The notes under the pieces: model-generated
What the model saw: the letters and a program-made list of their open reading frames with translations, nothing else
Told to the model about the DNA's origin: nothing
Database searches by the model: none
In this document: one piece after another, positions 16,066-23,598 of the stretch
How the letters are laid out: every line of letters starts with the position of its first letter
How positions within the stretch are numbered: position 1 is the first letter of the stretch
Translations under genes and position numbers: made by a program
Source of the DNA: Pseudomonas nitroreducens
GTDB taxonomy: Bacteria; Pseudomonadota; Gammaproteobacteria; Pseudomonadales; Pseudomonadaceae
Assembly (NCBI RefSeq): GCF_014204515.1
Contig: NZ_JACHLI010000024.1
Location: 50,658 to 114,657, forward strand
Length of the DNA stretch: 64,000 nucleotides
Direction: 5' to 3'

Positions 16066-18801
16066 TCAGTGCGGACGGCAGGGATAGCGTTGCAGGCTGG
16101 CGGAGAGGTCGTGGCTGGGGATGGGCTTGTCGAACAGGTAGCCCTGGCCGATGTCGCAGCGGTTGCGCCGCAGGAAGGCCAGCTGGGCGGCGGTCTCGAC
16201 GCCTTCGGCGACCACCTGCAGCTTGAGGTTGTGGGCCATGGCGATCACCGCCGAGGTGATTTCCATGTCGTCCTGGTTGTCCGGGATGTCCTTGATGAAA
16301 CTGCGATCGATCTTGATCACGTCGATGGGGAATTTCTTCAGGTAGCTCAGCGACGAGTAGCCGGTGCCGAAGTCGTCCATGGCCAGGGTCAGGCCGAGGT
16401 GCTTCAGGCGTTCGAGCTGCTGGCGGGTGTCGTCGGTGGCGTCCAGCAGCAGGCTTTCGGTGAGTTCCAGTTCCAGCTGGCCGGCGGGGATGCCTTCCTC
16501 GTGGAGGATCGCGGCGATGGAGCCGACCAGGTCCGGGTCGCTGAACTGCTTGGGCGACAGGTTGATCGCCATATGCAGCTCGCCCAGGCCCTTGGCGGCC
16601 AGTTCGCGCACCTGGCGGCAGGCCTGGCGGATCACCCATTTGCCGATGGGGATGATCAGCCCGGTTTCCTCGGCGACGCTGATGAACTGGTCCGGGCGGA
16701 TCATGCCCTTCTCCGGGTGCTGCCAGCGCAGCAGCGCTTCCAGGCCGAGCAGCGCGCCGCTGCGCAGGCACAGCTTGGGCTGGTAGTGCACCGCCAGTTC
16801 GTCCTGTACCAGCGCACGGCGCAGGTTGCTCTCGACGAACAGCTTGTAGCTGGCCTCGGCGGTCATCGCCTCGGTGAAGGTCTGTACCTGGTGCTTGCCG
16901 TTGGCCTTGGCCTTGTGCAGCGCCAGGCCCGCGTGCTTCATCAGCGTCTGCGGGTCCTGGCCGTGCTGCGGCGCGTAGGCGATGCCCACGGAGCCGGTGA
17001 TGCTGATCAGCTGGTTGTCGACGAACAGCGGCTTGTCGAGCACGTCGAGGATCTGCGCGGCGACTTTCTCGCCACGGCCGGCCACGGATTCTTCCAGCAG
17101 CACGGCGAATTCGTTGCTGGCGAAGCGCGCCAGGGTGGCGCTGTCGCTCAGGCTGCTGCGCAGGCGGCGGGCGAGGTTGGCCAGCAGCTTGTCGCCGGTC
17201 TGGTGGCCGAGGCTGTCGTTGATCCGCTTGAAGTTGTCGATGTCCACCAGCAGCAGGCTCAGCGAGTGTTCGCTGCCCACCTGCAGGCGTTCTTCCAGGG
17301 CGTTGATGAAGAAGTGCCGGTTGGCCAGGCCCGTGAGGTTGTCGCGGTAGGCGAGCTTCTCGATGTGCTGCTGGGCCAGCTTGCTCTGGGTGATGTCTTC
17401 GTAGATGCCGATGTAGTGGGTCAGCTCGCCCTTGTCGTCATAGACCTTGGACAGCGACAGCTGGCCCCAGTAGGGCTCGAGGTTCTTGCGCCGGCTGCGG
17501 AACTCGCCCTGCCAGCTGTTCTGTGTGACCAGGGTGGAGCGCGCATCGAACAGCAGCTCGCTGAGGTTGGCCAGCGCCGGCAGCTCCGGCAGGCGGCGGC
17601 CGCGCACTTCGTCGGCGCCGTACTGGGTGATCGCGGTGAAGCTCGGGTTGACGTATTCCACCAGGCCGTCGCGGTCGATCAGCAGGAAGGCGCTGGCGCT
17701 CTGCTCGACGGCGCGCTGGAACAGGTGCAGGGCGCTGGAGACGTTGCGCCGCTCGTGGTTCATCAGCACCTGGGCGTACTGGTCGGCCAGCTCGCCGGCG
17801 AAGGCGATCTCGTCGCTCTGCCACATGCGCACTTCGCCGACATGCTCCAGGCAGAGCACGCCGACCACTTCGCCGCCGACCCGGATGGTCGCGTCGAGCA
17901 TGGCGCTGATGCCCTGCGGGCGCAGGTAGCGCGCCGCCAGTTCCTGGGTGCGCGGGTCCTGCTGGGCGTTGTGGGCGTCGATGGCGCGGCCGCTGTGCAC
18001 CGCGTCGAGGTAATTGGGGAAGTTGCTGGCGTCGATGTCCTGGGGTTTTTCGTACTGGTCGGTGTCGCGGCGGTAGACGGTCACCGCTTCCAGGCGATTG
18101 TCCGGGTGCAGGCGCCAGAGGCCGGCGCGGGCCACGTCGTAGGCCTCGCAGGCGGCCTGGGCGATCAGCTGGGCGGCTTCGAGCAGCGGGTCGCTGGACA
18201 GGTAGCGATGCCGCGCCAGGCGCACGATGAGGTTCTGCTGGGTGCGCGAGCGCACCAGGTGCTGCAGGTGTTCGTCCTGGGAGCGCTGGTACATCTCCAG
18301 AGACATCTTCAGGCGGATGTTCTGCGCCTCCAGGTCGAGCAGGCGCGGGTCCAGCTCGGTTTCGTGCTCGTCCGCCTCGGTCTGCAGCAGGTAGCCGTGG
18401 AGCAGCTGGCGACCGTGTTGCTGGAAGCTTTCGCCGACCTCCAGCACGTTCAGCGTGCCGCGCGGCGAGTGCAGCAGGTAGCGCACGCGGTAACGGCCGT
18501 CCTTGAGCAGTTGCTGTTGTACCTGCTCATGCAGGCGATGGCGCGCTTCGGGCTCCATCAGGCTGGCGTAGGGGGCGTCGAGGATGCCGCAGAGGTCCTG
18601 GGCCGGCACGCCGATCTGCCGTTCGCAGCCGGGGTCGAGGAACAGCAGGGTCCAGCTGGGTTCATTCAGGCGCTCGAAGCGCAGCATCCCGAGCCTCGAA
18701 GGGACGGGAAGCTGCGTGACAACCTCGGCCGCCTGACGGCTGGCGGCATCGGGATGAGTCTTCATGCGCGGTGGAATTCCAGGGTGCTGGACGAGGGACA
18801 T
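16066..18801 (-). CDS. dipA: c-di-GMP phosphodiesterase PAS-GAF-PAS-GGDEF-EAL
   Basis: 911-residue cytosolic regulator. Domains in order: PAS about 37-145, GAF 200-350, PAS 360-475, GGDEF 485-640, EAL 660-905. The GGDEF signature is replaced by ASNEF (561-565), so cyclase activity is not expected. The EAL domain is intact: E688-A689-L690, LSPKQFSD, and DDFGTGYSSLSYLK from 809. Architecture, the ASNEF replacement and position next to msrA and aceF match PA5017 (DipA/Pch), a c-di-GMP phosphodiesterase involved in biofilm dispersion and polar c-di-GMP asymmetry. An alternative start MKTHPDAASR lies 36 nt downstream and cannot be excluded. Confidence 0.92.
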   Translation of the reverse strand: MSLVQHPGIPPRMKTHPDAASRQAAEVVTQLPVPSRLGMLRFERLNEPSWTLLFLDPGCERQIGVPAQDLCGILDAPYASLMEPEARHRLHEQVQQQLLKDGRYRVRYLLHSPRGTLNVLEVGESFQQHGRQLLHGYLLQTEADEHETELDPRLLDLEAQNIRLKMSLEMYQRSQDEHLQHLVRSRTQQNLIVRLARHRYLSSDPLLEAAQLIAQAACEAYDVARAGLWRLHPDNRLEAVTVYRRDTDQYEKPQDIDASNFPNYLDAVHSGRAIDAHNAQQDPRTQELAARYLRPQGISAMLDATIRVGGEVVGVLCLEHVGEVRMWQSDEIAFAGELADQYAQVLMNHERRNVSSALHLFQRAVEQSASAFLLIDRDGLVEYVNPSFTAITQYGADEVRGRRLPELPALANLSELLFDARSTLVTQNSWQGEFRSRRKNLEPYWGQLSLSKVYDDKGELTHYIGIYEDITQSKLAQQHIEKLAYRDNLTGLANRHFFINALEERLQVGSEHSLSLLLVDIDNFKRINDSLGHQTGDKLLANLARRLRSSLSDSATLARFASNEFAVLLEESVAGRGEKVAAQILDVLDKPLFVDNQLISITGSVGIAYAPQHGQDPQTLMKHAGLALHKAKANGKHQVQTFTEAMTAEASYKLFVESNLRRALVQDELAVHYQPKLCLRSGALLGLEALLRWQHPEKGMIRPDQFISVAEETGLIIPIGKWVIRQACRQVRELAAKGLGELHMAINLSPKQFSDPDLVGSIAAILHEEGIPAGQLELELTESLLLDATDDTRQQLERLKHLGLTLAMDDFGTGYSSLSYLKKFPIDVIKIDRSFIKDIPDNQDDMEITSAVIAMAHNLKLQVVAEGVETAAQLAFLRRNRCDIGQGYLFDKPIPSHDLSASLQRYPCRPH

Positions 18802-19000
18802 GGCCTCGCCCGACTTCTATGGGCGTTGGCAAGAGTTGCATGAGGCACGGGGCCATGACAAGCCAGGACTGTATCGGCCGTCACACCGGGAAGTTGAACC
18901 CTGGCGCTCTGGATCGCGGACCGCCGGTCAGAAGTATCCAGGCAAAAAGAAGCCCCACCATCCGGCAGGGCTGGAGAGTACGAGCGTGGCGTGCTCGTGA

Positions 19001-19028
19001 AGAAGCAGAAGGGGCACATGGCCCCTTC
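19001..19028 (-). terminator. aceF terminator
   Basis: On the minus strand GAAGGGGC, a 5-nt loop and GCCCCTTC are followed by the T-rich TGCTTCTTC, 12 nt after the aceF stop codon. This ends the aceEF operon. Confidence 0.8.
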
Positions 19029-19039
19029 GGATAACGCAG

Positions 19040-20695
19040 TTACAGCAGCAGGGTGCGGATATCGCCCAGCAGGTCCGACAGGCGCTTGGTGTAGCGCGCG
19101 GCGGCCGCCCCGTTGATCACGCGGTGATCGTAGGACAGCGACAGCGGCAGCATCAGGCGCGGCTGGAAGGCCTTGCCGTCCCACACCGGCTGCATGGTGG
19201 CCTTGCTGACACCCAGGATCGCCACTTCCGGCGCGTTGACGATCGGCGTGAAGCCGGTGCCGCCAATGTGGCCGAGGCTGGAGATGGTGAAGCAGGCGCC
19301 CTGCATGGCGTCGGCGGAGAGCTTCTTGGTGCGCGCTTTCTCAGCCAGTTCGGCGGCTTCGGCGGCGAGCTGCAGGAGGCTCTTCTGGTCGACGTTCTTG
19401 ATCACCGGGACCAGCAGACCGTCCGGCGTGTCCACGGCGAAGCCGATGTTCACGTACTTCTTGCGGATCAGCGCCTTGCCGCTGGGGGCCAGCGAGCTGT
19501 TGAAGTCCGGCATTTCCTTGAGCAGATGCGCACAGGCTTTCAGCAGGATCGGCAGCACGGTCAGCTTGACGCCGGCCTTTTCCGCGACGGCTTTCTGGGC
19601 CACGCGGAAGGCTTCCATCTCGGTGATGTCGGCCGAGTCGAACTGGGTCACGTGCGGCACGTTCAGCCAGCTGCGGTGCAGGTTGGCGGCGCCGACCTGC
19701 ATCAGGCGGGTCATCGGCACTTCTTCGACTTCGCCGAACTTGCTGAAGTCGACTTCCGGAATCGGCGGGATGCCCGCACCACCGCTGGCGCCAGCCGGCG
19801 CACCGGATTTGGCGCGCTGCAGTTGTTCTTTGACGAACGCCTGCACGTCTTCCTTGAGGATGCGGCCTTTCGGACCGGTGCCTTTGACTTCGTTCAGCTC
19901 GACGCCGAACTCGCGGGCGACCATGCGCACGGCAGGGCCGGCGTGGACCTTGGCGCCGTCACGGCTGGGCGCGCCCACCGGAGCCGCTTCGGCAGCCGGC
20001 GCCGGAGCGCTGGCGGCAGGAGCCGGGGCCGCGGCAGGAGCGGCAGCGGCCTGCGCCGGTGCAGCAGCCGGAGCTTGGGCGGCAGCCGGGGCAGCAGCGC
20101 CGGCGACCTTCAGCTTGAGGATCAGGTCGCCGGTGCCGACTTCGTCACCGACCTTGATCGACACGCTTTCCACCACGCCGGAGGCCGGCGAGGGGATTTC
20201 CATGCTGGCCTTGTCCGACTCCAGGGTGATCAGCGACTGGTCGGCTTCGACCGTGTCGCCGGCTTTCACCATGACTTCGATGACATTGGCCTTGCCGGCC
20301 GAGCCGATGTCCGGGACGTGGATGTCCTGGACGCTGGCGGCAGCAGGTGCGGCAGCAGGTGCGGCAGCCGGCGCCGGGGCAGCGGCCGGAGCCTCTGCCT
20401 TCGGGGCCTCGGCGGCTGGCGCCGGAGCTTCGGCCTTGGGCGCTTCGGCGGCCGCCGAGCCACCCTCGACTTCCAGCTCGAGGATCTCGTCGCCTTCCTT
20501 CAGGGTGTCGCCCACCTTGACCTTCAGGCTCTTCACCACGCCGGCTTTCGGCGAGGGGATTTCCATGCTGGCCTTGTCGGATTCCAGGGTCAGCAGGCTC
20601 TGGTCGGCCTCGACGGTGTCGCCGACCTTGACCAGCAGTTCGATGACTTCACCCTGACCATTGCCGATGTCGGGTACACGAATCAGTTCGCTCAT
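19040..20695 (-). CDS. aceF: Dihydrolipoamide acetyltransferase, pyruvate dehydrogenase E2
   Basis: 551 residues; structural core of the pyruvate dehydrogenase complex. There are two N-terminal lipoyl domains with identical ESDKASMEIPSP lipoylation sites (K41 and K162), each followed by an Ala/Pro/Glu-rich flexible linker. A peripheral-subunit-binding domain (about 248-288, VRMVAREFGVELNEVKGTGPKGRI) follows, then the catalytic domain with the DHRVINGAAAARY motif (H524). Two lipoyl domains, as in P. aeruginosa, rather than the three of E. coli. It follows aceE by 11 nt with its own ribosome-binding site (GAGAGG), so the two are co-transcribed. Confidence 0.97.
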   Translation of the reverse strand: MSELIRVPDIGNGQGEVIELLVKVGDTVEADQSLLTLESDKASMEIPSPKAGVVKSLKVKVGDTLKEGDEILELEVEGGSAAAEAPKAEAPAPAAEAPKAEAPAAAPAPAAAPAAAPAAASVQDIHVPDIGSAGKANVIEVMVKAGDTVEADQSLITLESDKASMEIPSPASGVVESVSIKVGDEVGTGDLILKLKVAGAAAPAAAQAPAAAPAQAAAAPAAAPAPAASAPAPAAEAAPVGAPSRDGAKVHAGPAVRMVAREFGVELNEVKGTGPKGRILKEDVQAFVKEQLQRAKSGAPAGASGGAGIPPIPEVDFSKFGEVEEVPMTRLMQVGAANLHRSWLNVPHVTQFDSADITEMEAFRVAQKAVAEKAGVKLTVLPILLKACAHLLKEMPDFNSSLAPSGKALIRKKYVNIGFAVDTPDGLLVPVIKNVDQKSLLQLAAEAAELAEKARTKKLSADAMQGACFTISSLGHIGGTGFTPIVNAPEVAILGVSKATMQPVWDGKAFQPRLMLPLSLSYDHRVINGAAAARYTKRLSDLLGDIRTLLL

Positions 20696-20706
20696 CGTGC
20701 CTCTCC

Positions 20707-23355
20707 TCAGCAGTCCAGCGGGTTACGTTTTTCGGGGTTGATGCCGAACTTGGCGATGGCCTCGGCCACGACCTTGGGTTCGATATCGCCCCGATCAGCC
20801 AGGGCTTCCAGCGCGGCCAGCACCACCCAGTGGCGGTCGACTTCGAAGAAGTCGCGCAGCTTGCGGCGGCTGTCGCTGCGGCCGAAGCCGTCGGTACCCA
20901 GCACCTTGAACTCCTTGCTCGGCACCCACTGGCGGATCTGCTCGGCGTAGAGCTTCATGTAGTCGGTGGAGGCGATGACCGGGCCCTTGCGGCCGGACAG
21001 GCACTCTTCGACGTAGCTCTGCTTGGGCTTCTGGCCCGGGTGCAGGCGGTTCCAGCGCTCCACGGCGAGGCCGTCACGGCGCAGTTCGTTGAAGCTGGGG
21101 ACCGACCAGACGTCGGCGCCGATGCCGAAGTCTTCGCGCAGGATCTTCGCGGCGGCTTCCACTTCACGCAGGATGGTGCCCGAGCCCAGCAGCTGCACGT
21201 GGTGCGCGGCGGCCTTCTTGTCTTCGTCGAGCAGGTACATGCCTTTGATGATGCCTTCCTCGGCACCCTTGGGCATGGCCGGCTGAACGTAGTTCTCGTT
21301 CATCACGGTGATGTAATAGAAGATGTCCTGCTGCTCTTCGATCATCTGCCGCGAGCCTTCGCGGATGATCACCGCCAGCTCGTACGCATAGGTCGGATCG
21401 TAGGTGCGGCAGTTCGGGATGGTCGCCGCCAGCAGGTGGCTGTGACCGTCTTCGTGCTGCAGGCCTTCACCGTTCAGGGTGGTACGGCCGGCGGTGCCGC
21501 CGATCAGGAAGCCGTGCGCGCGGCTGTCGCCAGCGGCCCAGGCCAGGTCGCCGATACGCTGGAAGCCGAACATCGAGTAGAAGATGTAGAACGGCAGCAT
21601 CGGCTGGTTGTGCGTGGAGTACGAGGTACCCGCGGCAATCCAGCTGGACATGGCGCCGGCTTCGTTGATGCCTTCCTCGAGGATCTGACCTTTCTTGTCC
21701 TCGCGGTAGAACATCACCTGGTCTTTATCCACCGGCTCGTACAGCTGGCCGACGGAGGAGTAGATACCCAGCTGACGGAACATGCCTTCCATACCGAAGG
21801 TACGGGCTTCGTCCGGCACGATCGGGACGATGCGCGGGCCGAGTTCCTTGTCCTTGACCAGCTGCGAGATGATCCGCACGAAGGCCATGGTGGTGGAGAT
21901 TTCGCGGTCGCCCGAGCCGTCGAGCATGGCCTTGAGGGTTTCCAGCGGCGGAACCGGGACCTGGAAGCTCTTCTCGCGGCGAACCGGCATCACGCCACCC
22001 AGTGCGGCACGGCGGGAAGCCAGGTACTTGGCTTCGGCGCTGCCTTCCTCGGGGCGGTAGAACGGCAGGTTTTCCAGGTCGGCATCCTTGATCGGGATGT
22101 CGAACTTGTCGCGGAACGACTTCAGCGACTCGACGTCGACCTTCTTGACGTTGTGCGCGATGTTCTTCGCTTCGCCCGAACCGGTGCCATAGCCCTTGAT
22201 GGTCTTGGCCAGGATGACGGTCGGCTGGCCCTTGTGGTTGACCGCCTGGTGGTAGGCCGCATAGACCTTGTAGGGGTCGTGGCCGCCACGGTTGAGTTTC
22301 CAGACTTCCTCGTCGGAGAGGTCCTTGACCATCTCCAGCAGCTCCGGACGGGCACCGAAGAAGTGCTCACGCACGTAGGCGCCGTCTTTGGCCTTGTAGT
22401 TCTGATACTCGCCGTCGATGACCTCGTCCATGCGCGCTTGCAGCAGGCCGGCGGTGTCCTTGGCGAACAGCGGGTCCCAGAAGCGACCCCAGACCACCTT
22501 GTTGACGTTCCACTCGGCGCCACGGAACACGCCTTCGAGTTCCTGGATGATCTTGCCGTTGCCGCGAACCGGGCCGTCGAGGCGCTGCAGGTTGCAGTTG
22601 ATGACGAAGATCAGGTTGTCCAGCTTCTCGCGGCCGGCCAGGGAGATCGCGCCCAGGGATTCGGGCTCGTCGCACTCGCCGTCGCCCATGAAGCACCAGA
22701 CCTTCTGCTTGCCGGCGGGGATGAAGCCGCGGCTTTCCAGGTACTTCATGAAGCGCGCCTGGTAGATCGCCTGGATCGGGCCCAGACCCATGGAGACGGT
22801 CGGGAACTGCCAGAAGTCCGGCATCAGCCAGGGGTGCGGGTAGGAAGACAGGCCGTTGCCGTCCACTTCCTGGCGGAAGTTGTTCAGCTGGTCTTCAGTG
22901 ATGCGGCCTTCGAGGAAGGCGCGGGCATAGACGCCGGGGGAGGCGTGGCCCTGGAAGAACACCAGGTCGCCGCCGTGCTCGTCGGTCGGGGCCTGGAAGA
23001 AGTAGTTGAAGCCAACGTCGTAGAGGGTTGCCGAGGAGGCGAAGGAGGAGATGTGGCCGCCCAGGTCAGGGTCCTGCTTGTTGGCCTTCATCACCATCGC
23101 CAGGGCGTTCCAGCGCACCAGGGAGCGGATGCGGCGCTCCATGAACAAGTCGCCGGGCATGCGGGCTTCGTGGGTGACCGGGATGCTGTTGCGGTACGGC
23201 GTGGTGATCGCGTAAGGCAGTTGGGTACCGGTCCGACTGGCCAGTTCGCCCATGCGGGTCATCAGGTAATGGGCGCGGTCTTCACCTTCACGGTCCAGGA
23301 CCGATTCCAGGGCGTCCAGCCATTCCTGGGTTTCGATGGGATCGAGGTCTTGCAT
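20707..23355 (-). CDS. aceE: Pyruvate dehydrogenase E1 component, homodimeric type
   Basis: 882-residue thiamine-diphosphate enzyme that decarboxylates pyruvate and acetylates the lipoyl groups of AceF. Landmarks are DLGGHISSFASSATLYDVGFNYF, the TPP/Mg motif GDGECDEPES ending in NCNLQRLDGPVRGN, and the C-terminal GTDGFGRSDSR with FEVDRHWVV. Full family length. First gene of aceEF; the 243-nt upstream region carries two related dyads (23479-23495 and 23531-23547) placed like operators. Confidence 0.97.
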   Translation of the reverse strand: MQDLDPIETQEWLDALESVLDREGEDRAHYLMTRMGELASRTGTQLPYAITTPYRNSIPVTHEARMPGDLFMERRIRSLVRWNALAMVMKANKQDPDLGGHISSFASSATLYDVGFNYFFQAPTDEHGGDLVFFQGHASPGVYARAFLEGRITEDQLNNFRQEVDGNGLSSYPHPWLMPDFWQFPTVSMGLGPIQAIYQARFMKYLESRGFIPAGKQKVWCFMGDGECDEPESLGAISLAGREKLDNLIFVINCNLQRLDGPVRGNGKIIQELEGVFRGAEWNVNKVVWGRFWDPLFAKDTAGLLQARMDEVIDGEYQNYKAKDGAYVREHFFGARPELLEMVKDLSDEEVWKLNRGGHDPYKVYAAYHQAVNHKGQPTVILAKTIKGYGTGSGEAKNIAHNVKKVDVESLKSFRDKFDIPIKDADLENLPFYRPEEGSAEAKYLASRRAALGGVMPVRREKSFQVPVPPLETLKAMLDGSGDREISTTMAFVRIISQLVKDKELGPRIVPIVPDEARTFGMEGMFRQLGIYSSVGQLYEPVDKDQVMFYREDKKGQILEEGINEAGAMSSWIAAGTSYSTHNQPMLPFYIFYSMFGFQRIGDLAWAAGDSRAHGFLIGGTAGRTTLNGEGLQHEDGHSHLLAATIPNCRTYDPTYAYELAVIIREGSRQMIEEQQDIFYYITVMNENYVQPAMPKGAEEGIIKGMYLLDEDKKAAAHHVQLLGSGTILREVEAAAKILREDFGIGADVWSVPSFNELRRDGLAVERWNRLHPGQKPKQSYVEECLSGRKGPVIASTDYMKLYAEQIRQWVPSKEFKVLGTDGFGRSDSRRKLRDFFEVDRHWVVLAALEALADRGDIEPKVVAEAIAKFGINPEKRNPLDC

Positions 23356-23478
23356 GGCTTGCTCCAGGGCGGAAAGGCTTCCAGAATCGGAAGCCAGTAG
23401 ATCGTTGCCGATAGCTGCGCCAACCTCGTGGGCGACGCGGCGAATTCTTGGAAGTGCTCCGGGGGTACGCCCGGCGGG

Positions 23479-23495
23479 TTGTAGTTTTACTACAA
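23479..23495. promoter_or_regulatory. Operator-like dyad 1 upstream of aceE
   Basis: ttgtagt-ttt-actacaa is a perfect 7-bp inverted repeat with a 3-bp spacer, 124 nt upstream of the aceE start. It shares the core GTAGT-N3-ACTAC with the second site. GntR/FadR-type regulators such as PdhR and LldR bind short dyads of this shape; the regulator here is unknown. Confidence 0.6.
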
Positions 23496-23530
23496 ATCGC
23501 CAACGGATACATCCCTCCGCCAGAAAAAGT

Positions 23531-23547
23531 TAGTAGTAAAACTACAG
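23531..23547. promoter_or_regulatory. Operator-like dyad 2 in the aceE-glnE divergent region
   Basis: tagtagt-aaa-actacag keeps the core gtagt-N3-actac of site 1 (the spacer ttt becomes aaa, as expected for the same site read on the other strand). Centres are 52 bp apart, close to five helical turns, so both sites would lie on one DNA face. It is 52 nt from the glnE start codon. Confidence 0.55.
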
Positions 23548-23598
23548 GGGCGCGAAAGACGGGAATGCCGGCGCCTCGCCGACCACTCAGGATAGACC

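Noticed and set aside
15148..18843. 1231-codon open frame antisense to msrA and dipA, and similar frames antisense to the chemoreceptor, msbA and mscK
   Set aside because: Mirror frames of GC-rich genes; repetitive Gly/Val/Leu/Gln composition, no start context, and they run across several real genes.
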